A DNA stretch of 7,831 bases. Origin: an uncultured Thalassospira sp. GTDB taxonomy: Bacteria; Pseudomonadota; Alphaproteobacteria; Rhodospirillales_A; Thalassospiraceae. The first letter of the stretch is position 1. Each line of letters begins with the position of its first letter. Positions 1-6,357 of this stretch are shown piece after piece. The position numbers were made by a program, and so were the translations under genes. The stretch is from contig CAMPHD010000141.1 of assembly GCA_946885765.1 (NCBI GenBank), positions 1-7,831 on the forward strand, written 5' to 3'. Below the pieces are notes generated by a model. The model was given only the letters and a program-made list of their open reading frames with translations. It did no database searches and was not told the DNA's origin.

Positions 1-2
1 CC

Positions 3-77
3 CTGCAACGGATTGGTGGGGAGCGGGGGATTATCCTAAATGCGCGGCGGATTGAGGCGATTGCCAGCGACACGTAA
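3..77 (+). CDS. C-terminal tail of an unidentified upstream gene (possible Crp/Fnr-type regulator)
   Basis: An open frame runs in from the left edge and ends at TAA (75-77), giving 24 residues that begin LQRIGGERGIILNARRIEAI. The other two + frames stop early (37-39 and 52-54) and would give unnatural peptides. The pattern of a leucine-rich helix, then 'G-x-I', a basic 'RR' and a beta-like 'IEAIAS' resembles the end of the winged helix-turn-helix in Crp/Fnr regulators, where the recognition helix is followed by a short wing and a few residues to the C-terminus. That resemblance is weak and rests on very few residues. The next gene starts 74 bases downstream on the same strand, so the two could be co-transcribed, although a poor promoter-like pair (TTGCCC at 80-85, AATAAC at 103-108) lies between them. 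Most of the gene is outside the window. Confidence 0.45.
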   Translation: MQRIGGERGIILNARRIEAIASDT

Positions 78-151
78 CCTTGCCCGTTTGCGCATTTTGG
101 GAAATAACCTGGTCAGATACCGGCCCCAAACCAGAAATCAGAAAGCCGTTC

Positions 152-2656
152 ATGCCCAAAGCCTTCCCCATCCTTCCGATTGAAGCGGTTCTGCCCGACC
201 TTTGTACCGTGCTGGAAACCGGCATCAACGCGGTTTTGCAGGCCCCGCCGGGGGCTGGGAAAACCACTAAGTTGCCGCTGGCGTTACTGGAAAGTGCATG
301 GCGCAATGATCAGAAGATCGTGATGCTGGAACCCCGGCGGCTTGCCGCGCGGGCGGCGGCGCGCCGGATGGCGCAGTTGATGGGCGAAGGCGTTGGCGAG
401 ACGGTCGGTTATCGCGTGCGGTTTGACAGCAAGGTTTCCGCCCGAACCCGGATCGAGGTCGTGACCGAAGGTATTCTGGTGCGCCTGATCCAGGATGACC
501 CGGAGCTGTCAGGCATTGGCTGTGTGATTTTTGATGAATTTCACGAACGGTCGCTCGATGCCGATCTGGGATTGGCATTGGCACTAGAAACGCAGGGCGC
601 CCTTCGCGATGATTTGCGCATTGTCGTGATGTCGGCCACCCTTGATGGCGACCCGATTGCGGCCCTTATGGGTGGCTGCCCGGTGATCACCAGCAAGGGC
701 CGTGCCTTTCCGGTTGAGACAAAATATATTCCGATCCGGCCTGATGCGTGGATTGACCGGGAAATGACAGCGGCGATCCGAACCGCGCTAACGGAAGAAA
801 GCGGATCAATCCTGGCCTTCCTGCCGGGGCAGGGCGAAATCACACGGGTTGAGGCGGCGTTGAAAGACGGGCTTGATCCATCGGTGATCATTGCGCCGCT
901 TTATGGTGCGATGGAAACCAGGGCACAGGACATTGCGATTGAGCCAGCACCCGACGGGATGCGCAAGGTGGTGCTGGCGACTGCGATTGCCGAAACGTCA
1001 TTAACGATTGATGGCATTCGGGTGGTGGTCGATTGCGGATTGCAGCGTTTGCCAAGATTTGACCCGGCATCGGGCATGACGCGGCTGGTGACGGTCAAAT
1101 CATCGCAGGCTAGTGCCGAACAACGTCGCGGTCGTGCCGGACGATTGGAGCCAGGCGTGTGTTATCGCCTGTGGGCGGAGGCCGAGCATCGCGCGCGCCC
1201 GCCATTTACCGCGCCCGAAATTGCCGATGCCGATCTGGCGTCGCTGACGCTGGAACTCGCGCGCTGGGGGGTGCCTGATCCGGCAAGCCTGCCGTGGCTG
1301 GATCAGCCCGACGGGGCAAAGATCGAACAGGCACGTGATGTGTTACTGCGGCTTGAGGCGATTGACAATGCTAACCGGATCACGCCAATGGGAACAGCGA
1401 TGGCCGGATTGCCAGTGCATCCGCGGTTGGCGCATATGATGTTGCGTGGCGCGCGCCTTGGACTGGGCGAGGTTGCCTGTGCGCTGGCAGCACTCTTGTC
1501 GGATCGGGATTTCATGCGCGGTCGCGGCGCGGATTTACGGCTTCGGGTCGAAGCGATTTTGTCCCGCAAGGCCCCGAAAATGATCACGGAAGCCGCAAGG
1601 CAGCTTTCGCGCCGACTTGCGGAGGCCGCGAAGAAAGAGGCCGCTAAAGGGGAAAGCCACATTTCGGTCGGCCCGGTGGATTATGCGGATCAGGTTGGGT
1701 TGCTTCTGGCCTTTGCTTATCCCGACCGGATTGGCGAACGGCGCAAGGGCACGGATGCGCGATATCGCCTGTCGGGTGGGCGTGGCGGTGTGTTGGCCAA
1801 CGATGACGGGTTGGCGAACGACCCCTATATTGCGGTGGCGGAGCTTGATGGGCAGGCACGCGAGGCACGGATTTACCTTGCCGCACCTTTGTCGCGCACA
1901 AGTCTTGAAACCCATTTTGCCGATCAGATTTCCGAGGGGACAGAGGTCTTCTGGGATGCGCAAAGCGATGCGGTGCAGGCCCGCTGGCAACGGCGCATTG
2001 GCGCGCTGGTGCTGGATGAAAAAGCCACCCGTGACGAGGCTGGACCGGATGCGATTACAACCGCGATGATCGAAGGCATTCGTCGTCTTGGTCTGCATTG
2101 CCTGCCGTGGGACAAATCAGCCGAAGGATTGCGTGAACGGATTGCATTCTTGCATCGGGTCGATCCGGAAAACTGGCCCGATATGAGCGATGATGCGCTT
2201 TTGGGATCGCTTGAGGATTGGCTGATGCCATATCTTGGCGGGATCAATAAGCGCAGCCAGCTTAAGCAGATCCATCTGACCGAGGCACTGGTATCAGGCA
2301 TTGACTGGAACAAGCGGCAGGAGCTTGATCGGCAGGCCCCAACCCATTGGACCGTGCCGACAGGATCGCATATTCGCATTGATTATAGCGGCGAAACACC
2401 CGGACTTCCGGTTCGGTTGCAGGAAATGTTCGGGGCCACCGAAACACCCAAAATCGCAGGGGGCAAGGTGGCGGTGACGTTGCATCTGCTGTCACCGGCG
2501 CAAAGACCGCTTCAGGTCACATCTGATCTGGTGGGGTTCTGGAACGGGTCCTATGCGCAAGTGAAGGCCGAGATGAAGGGACGTTACCCCAAACATTACT
2601 GGCCCGACGATCCGTTGCAGGCCGAACCGACCAGGCGGGTCAAAAGCCGGATGTAA
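152..2656 (+). CDS. hrpB: ATP-dependent RNA helicase HrpB (DEAH-box, SF2)
   Basis: A DEAH-box superfamily 2 helicase of the HrpB type, predicted to be cytosolic and ATP-driven; the cellular role of bacterial HrpB is poorly defined. I place the start at ATG 152, giving 834 residues, close to the usual family length. The frame stays open back to 80, but those 24 extra residues are low-quality, and family members begin with the 'LPI..VLP.L...L' helix seen at residues 8-21. Motifs in order: Walker A GAGKT (34-38), motif Ia EPRRLAARAAARRMA, Walker B DEFH (128-131; HrpB often has DEFH rather than DEAH), SAT (161-163), motif V region ATAIAETSLTIDG, and arginine-finger motif VI QRRGRAGR (324-331). 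These are followed by the winged-helix/ratchet part, the 'AFAYPDRI' stretch (about 522-529) and the HrpB-specific C-terminal domain, with WTVPTGSHIRIDYSG and a 'YPKHYWPDDP' end. No frameshift or missing motif is seen. The ribosome site is weak (AGAAAG-like, 140-146). Confidence 0.95.
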   Translation: MPKAFPILPIEAVLPDLCTVLETGINAVLQAPPGAGKTTKLPLALLESAWRNDQKIVMLEPRRLAARAAARRMAQLMGEGVGETVGYRVRFDSKVSARTRIEVVTEGILVRLIQDDPELSGIGCVIFDEFHERSLDADLGLALALETQGALRDDLRIVVMSATLDGDPIAALMGGCPVITSKGRAFPVETKYIPIRPDAWIDREMTAAIRTALTEESGSILAFLPGQGEITRVEAALKDGLDPSVIIAPLYGAMETRAQDIAIEPAPDGMRKVVLATAIAETSLTIDGIRVVVDCGLQRLPRFDPASGMTRLVTVKSSQASAEQRRGRAGRLEPGVCYRLWAEAEHRARPPFTAPEIADADLASLTLELARWGVPDPASLPWLDQPDGAKIEQARDVLLRLEAIDNANRITPMGTAMAGLPVHPRLAHMMLRGARLGLGEVACALAALLSDRDFMRGRGADLRLRVEAILSRKAPKMITEAARQLSRRLAEAAKKEAAKGESHISVGPVDYADQVGLLLAFAYPDRIGERRKGTDARYRLSGGRGGVLANDDGLANDPYIAVAELDGQAREARIYLAAPLSRTSLETHFADQISEGTEVFWDAQSDAVQARWQRRIGALVLDEKATRDEAGPDAITTAMIEGIRRLGLHCLPWDKSAEGLRERIAFLHRVDPENWPDMSDDALLGSLEDWLMPYLGGINKRSQLKQIHLTEALVSGIDWNKRQELDRQAPTHWTVPTGSHIRIDYSGETPGLPVRLQEMFGATETPKIAGGKVAVTLHLLSPAQRPLQVTSDLVGFWNGSYAQVKAEMKGRYPKHYWPDDPLQAEPTRRVKSRM

Positions 2657-2689
2657 GGATACGGCCTTGTTGCATGCGGCAGGGCTATA

Positions 2690-2706
2690 CGCCTGTGGCG
2701 CAGGCG
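2690..2706 (+). repeat. Short hairpin in the hrpB-VOC intergenic gap
   Basis: CGCCTG and CAGGCG can pair around the five-base loop TGGCG, about 34 bases after the hrpB stop. No U-tract follows, so it is not a convincing intrinsic terminator. It could be a weak pause or mRNA-end structure, or chance. The rest of the 87-base gap holds a CATAAT (2709-2714) that resembles a -10 box but has no matching -35 upstream. Confidence 0.3.
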
Positions 2707-2743
2707 GGCATAATCGTGCCGTGATTTTGCGTTTAACAGGATC

Positions 2744-3154
2744 ATGATGATCACAATCGCCACACCACTTTTGAATGTTGCCGAGATTGACCGCAGTATC
2801 GGGTTCTACCGTTTTCTGGGGTTCGAGGTGGTGGCACGAACATTATCCGATCTGGATGACGAGCCGGTCTGGGCGATGCTGGAAGCAGGTGACAGGGATA
2901 CCAAAATCCGTTTGATGTTGGCGGCACATGGCGGGGTTTCGCATGAAGAACGCCGGATGCGGCCTTCCTTTGCCGGGCTGGTCTGGTATCTGGAATGTGA
3001 TGATGTTGCGGGTATGTTTGACGCGCTGAACGATGCCGGGTTCAAGCCGGAGCCGGTGACGGAGCTTGAAGACGGCACACATCAGTTTTTTGTCCGTGAT
3101 CCGGACGGATATGAAATTGCGGTCACAGAACCGAACGGTTACCCGGTGGGGTAG
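2744..3154 (+). CDS. VOC-fold (glyoxalase/bleomycin-resistance-like) protein
   Basis: A 136-residue single-subunit protein of the vicinal-oxygen-chelate superfamily. Two beta-alpha-beta-beta-beta halves are recognisable: 'TPLLNVAEIDRSIGFYRFLGFEVV' at residues 7-30 is the first-half signature, and 'FVRDPDGYEIAVTEP' near 115-130 is the second-half ending. Family enzymes such as glyoxalase I bind a metal with His/Gln/Glu at fixed strand positions. Here the first-strand position is Thr/Pro, the second-half strand 'LVWYLECDD' has no His, and the usual Glu after DPDGYxI is Ala126. I therefore infer a non-metal binding or sequestering member of the bleomycin-resistance type, with unknown ligand, rather than a lyase or dioxygenase. 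The AGGA at 2738-2741 is only two bases from ATG 2744 but five from ATG 2747, so the true start may be 2747. The 3' end overlaps the convergent greB gene by 16 bases. Confidence 0.85.
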   Translation: MMITIATPLLNVAEIDRSIGFYRFLGFEVVARTLSDLDDEPVWAMLEAGDRDTKIRLMLAAHGGVSHEERRMRPSFAGLVWYLECDDVAGMFDALNDAGFKPEPVTELEDGTHQFFVRDPDGYEIAVTEPNGYPVG

Positions 3155-3621
3155 CTGACTTTCAGGACTTCAAGCTCGTCCTCGCCCGCTGGCGTGCGTA
3201 GCGTCACCACATCACCGACACCGGCTTTCATCAGGGCGCGGGCGACGGGGGAGATCCAGCTTATTTTACCCTTAAGGCTTTCGGCCTCGTCCTCGCCAAC
3301 GATGTGGATGATGACTTCTTCGTCACGTGCATTCACATAGGTGACCGTGGCGCCAAAGAAGACCCGGCTGTGATCGGGTTGTTCGCGAGGATCGACAACC
3401 ACCGCATCCTCAATCCGTTTGCGCAGATAGCGCACCCGGCGATCAATTTCGCGCAGGCGTTTCTTGCCATAGATGTAATCGCCATTTTCCGACCGGTCGC
3501 CATTGCCCGCCGCCCATGAAACCACGGCAACGGTTTCGGGCCGTTCCTTTTTCCAAAGATGATCAAGTTCTGAGCGAAGGGCTGCGAGTCCCTCGGGGGT
3601 CATATAAATCGGTCTGTCCAT
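3139..3621 (-). CDS. greB: Transcription elongation factor GreB
   Basis: Secondary-channel RNA polymerase factor that rescues backtracked complexes by stimulating cleavage of the nascent transcript. The protein has 160 residues, against 158 in E. coli GreB. The N-terminal antiparallel coiled coil (about 8-76) carries the acidic tip GDRSEN (41-46), whose Asp42 and Glu45 match the residues that position Mg2+ in the polymerase active site. The run GKKRLREIDRRVRYLRKRI (52-70) is the highly conserved GreB-type helix and its positive charge favours GreB over GreA. The C-terminal FKBP-like domain contains FFGATV (88-93), 'ISPVARALMKAGVGD' (123-137) and TPAGE (143-147). The tip has Gly47 where the E. 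coli protein has Ala. No good Shine-Dalgarno precedes ATG 3621; the start matches the family N-terminus. The gene converges on the VOC gene with overlapping ends and diverges from the exported hydrolase gene. Confidence 0.95.
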   Translation of the reverse strand: MDRPIYMTPEGLAALRSELDHLWKKERPETVAVVSWAAGNGDRSENGDYIYGKKRLREIDRRVRYLRKRIEDAVVVDPREQPDHSRVFFGATVTYVNARDEEVIIHIVGEDEAESLKGKISWISPVARALMKAGVGDVVTLRTPAGEDELEVLKVSYPTG

Positions 3622-3668
3622 CAGCGGGTTTTAGCGTAAGGCCGTGTCGCGGGGAAGAGGTGATTTCG

Positions 3669-3702
3669 ATATCGATATGGTAGATGGGGCCATATATCGA
3701 TT
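3669..3702. promoter_or_regulatory. Paired ATCGAT boxes / imperfect inverted repeat upstream of the MBL hydrolase (candidate operator)
   Basis: In the 181-base greB-hydrolase divergent gap, ATCGAT occurs at 3671-3676 and 3696-3701. The flanking bases extend it to an imperfect inverted repeat: ATCGATATGG on the left and CCATATATCGAT on the right, with a two-base insertion in the right arm. The centres are 25 bases apart. The AT-rich dyad stands out from GC-rich surroundings and is placed where an operator would be. It resembles the box pair in the LysR divergent region (5821-5852). A binding role is inference. Confidence 0.4.
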
Positions 3703-3760
3703 ATCTATTTGAGCGGGATGGTTCCCGATTTCAAACTTTATCCATTGTGTAAATGTCCCC

Positions 3761-3774
3761 GGCGCCTCGGCGCC
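3761..3774 (+). promoter_or_regulatory. GC-rich hairpin in the leader of the MBL hydrolase gene
   Basis: GGCGCCTCGGCGCC can fold into a five-base-pair GGCGC/GCGCC stem with a CTCG loop, ending 28 bases before the chosen start codon and about 16 before the ribosome site. No U-tract follows, so it is not a terminator. It may modulate mRNA stability or initiation, or have no role. The rest of the gap shows no convincing -35/-10 pair; TTGAGC at 3709-3714 is the best -35-like hexamer. Confidence 0.25.
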
Positions 3775-3802
3775 AGGACCACTGTTCGCAAAGGTGACCG
3801 CA

Positions 3803-4819
3803 ATGGAAAAATTCCCCTCGTTCGATCTTGCCTCTATGGACCGACGGCAATTGTTCAAACTTTCGTTGTTCGCTGGTGTGGCGGGCATGTTGCCAAGTTT
3901 GCCGGTCTTCGCACAGGAAGCCGGTGAAAGTGTAGAGCCGCCTGTCTCATCGCACCCGGTGCCGGTTGTCGATGCCCGGTTTCCGTCCGAAATTGCCCCC
4001 GGTGTTTTCATTCTGCCGGACAAGCGTATAACGTTGGTGCCCAATGTAGGGATCATTGTCGGGCGTGATAGTGTACTTGTGGTTGATTGCGGGCTTGGCA
4101 TTGAAAGTGCCGAGAATGTTCTGGATGTGGTCCGGCGCTTGGCGTCGGGGCGAAAGATCATTCTGACGGTGACTCATGCCCATCCCGAACATGGTTTTGG
4201 TGCGCAGGTTTTCCGTTCTGATGCGCGAATATATTACAACAGTGCCCAACGCGATCATCTTACGCAACGTGGCGATATACTTCTGAACGGTTTTCGTAAC
4301 GGTGTTTTACCGCCCGAGCAGGCTCATCTTCTGGATGATGTGGTTCTGACAAGGCCACATGAGACTTATGACGGGGCGCAAGCACGCATTGATCTGGGCG
4401 GGCGGATGGTTGAAATGCGGACATGGGGTACGGCACATACGCCAGGTGACCAGATCATTTATCTGCCCGATGACGGTATCGTCTTTGCCGGGGATCTTCT
4501 GGAAGAACGGATGTTTCCAATCGTGCCGTTCTTTCCGCCCATGATTGAGGCCGAGGAAATCGACATTGCCCGCTGGGAAACGGTTTTGCGCGATATCATC
4601 GGCCTTGCGCCCAAAATGATTGTGCCCGGTCACGGCAACCTTGCGGGGACTGAATTGCCCAAGGCGGTTCTGGCATATTTTGCCGATATCAGGCAGCGTG
4701 TGCAAAGTGCCACAAACGATCCCACAGCATTGGAACGGCAAATTCGCCGTCAGTATGCGAGCTGGGAAAATCCACATTTTGTCGAACCAACCCTGCGTTA
4801 TTTCATGCAGGCGGGCTAA
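3803..4819 (+). CDS. Exported metallo-beta-lactamase-fold hydrolase with a Tat-like signal peptide
   Basis: A metallo-beta-lactamase-superfamily hydrolase, 338 residues from ATG 3803. I prefer this start to the in-frame GTG 3794 because AAGG (3791-3794) lies eight bases upstream; ATG 3836 would also keep the signal. Residues 13-19 (DRRQLFK) form a twin-arginine-like motif, followed by a hydrophobic segment (20-36) and a VFA-Q cleavage site near 37/38, so export, probably folded via Tat, to the periplasm is likely. The fold motifs are HAHPEH (125-130), GTAHTPGD with His212, FAGDLLEE with Asp231, and VPGHG with His277. This is the full two-metal set except that the usual Asp of HxHxDH is Glu129. 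The substrate is not evident: lactonase, thioesterase/glyoxalase II-like and beta-lactamase-like activities all share this set. The gene stands alone, divergent from greB, and ends at a terminator. Confidence 0.88.
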   Translation: MEKFPSFDLASMDRRQLFKLSLFAGVAGMLPSLPVFAQEAGESVEPPVSSHPVPVVDARFPSEIAPGVFILPDKRITLVPNVGIIVGRDSVLVVDCGLGIESAENVLDVVRRLASGRKIILTVTHAHPEHGFGAQVFRSDARIYYNSAQRDHLTQRGDILLNGFRNGVLPPEQAHLLDDVVLTRPHETYDGAQARIDLGGRMVEMRTWGTAHTPGDQIIYLPDDGIVFAGDLLEERMFPIVPFFPPMIEAEEIDIARWETVLRDIIGLAPKMIVPGHGNLAGTELPKAVLAYFADIRQRVQSATNDPTALERQIRRQYASWENPHFVEPTLRYFMQAG

Positions 4820-4854
4820 TCCGATGCCGCTTTATATTCTGATTTTCGTGATAG

Positions 4855-4885
4855 GGGATCGGGCATTCAAGCTCGGTCCCTTTTT
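4855..4885 (+). terminator. Rho-independent terminator of the MBL hydrolase gene
   Basis: GGGATCGGGC (4855-4864) pairs along all ten positions with GCTCGGTCCC (4871-4880), two of them as G-U wobbles, around the loop ATTCAA. TTTTT follows at 4881-4885. It starts 35 bases after the hydrolase stop and ends one base before the stop codon of the convergent LysR gene. On the opposite strand no U-tract follows the stem, so it acts mainly on + strand transcripts. Confidence 0.85.
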
Positions 4886-4886
4886 G

Positions 4887-5795
4887 TCATCCATCTAATG
4901 GCAGGCCCGCGACAAAATCGCGCAGCCAGCGTTGGGCGGGATGGACATCATTGCGGCGATGCCAGGACATGGTGAAGCCGATTGGATCAAGATCGAAGGG
5001 AAGCGGTCGTATGGCAAGTGCATCGGCCTGACCCGATGCCGGAATGACGCCAGCCATCAGGGTCGCGATCAGATCGGAGCGCGCAATCACAAGCGGGGCG
5101 GCGTACATCGTTGGCAGGGTTACGGCGAGTCGGCGTTTATGGCCAATTTTTGCCAGCGCCGCATCCACCAGACCAAAGCGGTCATTTTCCGGTGATACCA
5201 GCAGATGTGATAGAGACAGAAAGGCCGGAAGGTCCAGTGGAGCCATGGCTGCCGGATGGTTGCGACGCATGACGCAGACAAAGTTTTCCGGAAAAAGCGA
5301 TTGGGTCAGAATGCGGCCGGTTTCAGAAGGCGGCACGCCAATCGTCAAGTCGGCCTCCCCCGCGTCAAGCAGGGTAATGGCATCATCCCGAGCGGTGAAA
5401 TTACCGATCCGTAGCGTGATGCCCGGTGCTTTCTGACGCAGCGCATCAAGCAGCACCGGAAGGACTTTGAAGGTCGGATGATCCGAAAGTGCGATGGAAA
5501 AGGTCGCAGTGGACGTCGTCGGATCAAACGTCTGCGTGAAATCAAGCGTGCGCTGAATTTCGGCCAGCGCATGAGCGAGTGGTTCGGCAAGGTCAAGCGC
5601 GCGCGGGGTTGGTTGCAAACCCGCAGGGCTTCGGATGAAAAGTTCATCATTAAGCAATCCGCGCAGTCGCGATAGTGCCGCACTCATGGCTGGCTGAGTG
5701 CGGCCAATGCGTATACCCGCGCGCGTGACGCTGCGTTCTTTCATCAGCGCGTCAAAGGCGACCAGAAGGTTGAGGTCGATACCATATAAATCCAT
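4887..5795 (-). CDS. LysR-family transcriptional regulator
   Basis: A LysR-type DNA-binding regulator of 302 residues, the normal family length. The N-terminal winged helix-turn-helix spans about 8-66: 'DLNLLVAFDALMKERSVTRAG' opens it, TQPAMSAALSRLR (33-45) is the recognition helix, and 'LLNDELFIRSPAGLQPTPRA' is the wing with the usual 'LF.R...G..PT.' signature. A linker helix follows (about 67-90). The inducer-binding domain runs from about 91 (TFSIALSDHPTFKVLPVLL) to the C-terminus, including DLTIGV. The 'DLNLL' opening and 'SDHPTFKVLP' strand resemble the NodD/PcpR-like branch. It is transcribed divergently from the SnoaL-like/oxidoreductase operon with a 91-base gap, the classic arrangement for a LysR protein controlling its neighbour and itself. 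No clear Shine-Dalgarno precedes the ATG. The inducer is unknown. Confidence 0.92.
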   Translation of the reverse strand: MDLYGIDLNLLVAFDALMKERSVTRAGIRIGRTQPAMSAALSRLRGLLNDELFIRSPAGLQPTPRALDLAEPLAHALAEIQRTLDFTQTFDPTTSTATFSIALSDHPTFKVLPVLLDALRQKAPGITLRIGNFTARDDAITLLDAGEADLTIGVPPSETGRILTQSLFPENFVCVMRRNHPAAMAPLDLPAFLSLSHLLVSPENDRFGLVDAALAKIGHKRRLAVTLPTMYAAPLVIARSDLIATLMAGVIPASGQADALAIRPLPFDLDPIGFTMSWHRRNDVHPAQRWLRDFVAGLPLDG

Positions 5796-5814
5796 GGTAT
5801 GGATGTTGTCATAT

Positions 5815-5841
5815 ATTTTATATCGATTTCAAGTATGTCGA
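5815..5841 (-). promoter_or_regulatory. Possible promoter of the LysR gene
   Basis: Read on the minus strand, TCGACA (5836-5841) and TAAAAT (5815-5820) each match five of six sigma-70 consensus bases, but their spacing is only 15. The start codon lies about 19 bases beyond the -10. One TATCGAT box (5821-5827) falls inside the spacer, which would fit autorepression. Assigned by eye only. Confidence 0.35.
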
Positions 5842-5852
5842 GATGATCGATA
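5821..5852. promoter_or_regulatory. Inverted TATCGAT/ATCGATA pair in the LysR divergent region (candidate LysR operator)
   Basis: TATCGAT (5821-5827) and ATCGATA (5846-5852) are perfect inverted copies separated by 18 bases, in the gap between the LysR gene and the operon it faces. LysR proteins typically bind such spaced dyads near divergent promoters, though a textbook T-N11-A site is not obvious inside. The interior is not symmetric. A similar pair lies upstream of the hydrolase gene (3669-3702). TTGTCA (5806-5811) could serve as a -35 for the + operon, but no good -10 follows. Confidence 0.45.
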
Positions 5853-5892
5853 GCATTTCCCGATATTCAACAACCCAACATGGGAAATGAAA

Positions 5893-6357
5893 ATGACGGA
5901 TCAAATCAATATGCCGTTGATTACCGGCGTATCAGACCCGGATCGCAAGGCGATTGAGGCACTGTATCGGGCCTTTGGCGAAGGGGCCGACCTTTTGGAT
6001 GAGGCGGTTACCAGCGACTGGCAGGATATTCCGCTAGCTCCCGGGCAGGCACCGGGACGCGATGGCATGAAGCCGCTGATCAAGGCATTTCAGGTGGCGT
6101 TTCCCGATGTGAAAATCATCATCCATGAAATGATTGGCGGGCCGGGTCGGGTTGCCGTGCGGGCGGAAATCACCGGCACGCATTCCGGCGAATGGTTCGG
6201 GATTGCCCCGACCGGCAAGCCATTTCGCATGCCGATCCACGAATTCCATTATGTCGAAAACGGCAAAGTGACCCATACATGGCACTTGGAAGACTGGTTG
6301 GGCTGGTTGTATCAGGTGGGCGCATGGCCAATCATCGAGCAGGAGGCCGCACAATGA
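5893..6357 (+). CDS. SnoaL-like (ester cyclase / NTF2-fold) protein
   Basis: A small protein of the SnoaL-like cyclase group, in the NTF2-like cone fold. I use ATG 5893 (154 residues) because GGGA (5882-5885) is seven bases upstream; ATG 5887, two codons earlier, has only one base of spacing. Helix 1 is 'KAIEALYRAFGEG' (19-31), 'DWQDIPLAPGQAPGRDGMKPLIKAF' (42-66) is the family loop, 'FPDVKIIIHEMI' (70-81) and 'RVAVRAEITGTHSGEWFGIAPTGK' (86-109) are strands, and 'ENGKVTHTWHLEDWLGWLYQVG' (122-143) is the signature end. Asp134 aligns with the acidic residue that acts in SnoaL ring closure. True SnoaL cyclases act on polyketides, but most bacterial relatives have unknown substrates, and no polyketide gene is seen here. 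First gene of a two-gene operon: its TGA overlaps the next ATG. Confidence 0.83.
   Translation: MTDQINMPLITGVSDPDRKAIEALYRAFGEGADLLDEAVTSDWQDIPLAPGQAPGRDGMKPLIKAFQVAFPDVKIIIHEMIGGPGRVAVRAEITGTHSGEWFGIAPTGKPFRMPIHEFHYVENGKVTHTWHLEDWLGWLYQVGAWPIIEQEAAQ
6341..6346 (+). promoter_or_regulatory. Strong ribosome binding site inside the cyclase gene end
   Basis: AGGAGG lies seven bases before ATG 6354, within the last codons of the SnoaL-like gene. It fixes the oxidoreductase start at 6354, although the frame stays open back to 6192. With the ATGA overlap it indicates translational coupling. Confidence 0.85.

Noticed and set aside
80..151. N-terminal extension of the hrpB frame by 24 codons
   Set aside because: The residues do not look like a helicase N-terminus, and family members begin near the LPI..VLP helix just after ATG 152.
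1617..2069. 150-codon + strand frame overlapping hrpB
   Set aside because: Arginine-rich, low-complexity translation typical of an out-of-frame shadow of a GC-rich gene.
1535..2098. 187-codon open frame on the minus strand inside hrpB
   Set aside because: It lies wholly antisense to conserved HrpB sequence; its composition reflects GC-rich third-position bias and it shows no domain.
3631..4161. 176-codon minus-strand frame covering the greB-hydrolase gap and the hydrolase 5' part
   Set aside because: Serine/threonine/arginine-rich with no recognisable fold, antisense to a clear gene, no ribosome site.
4307..4777. 156-codon minus-strand frame within the hydrolase gene
   Set aside because: Antisense to the conserved metal-binding half of the hydrolase; no motif or ribosome site.
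6192..6353. 54-codon N-terminal extension of the oxidoreductase frame
   Set aside because: It overlaps the SnoaL-like gene in another frame; AGGAGG seven bases before ATG 6354 and the family N-terminus (MKAIRL) fix the start.
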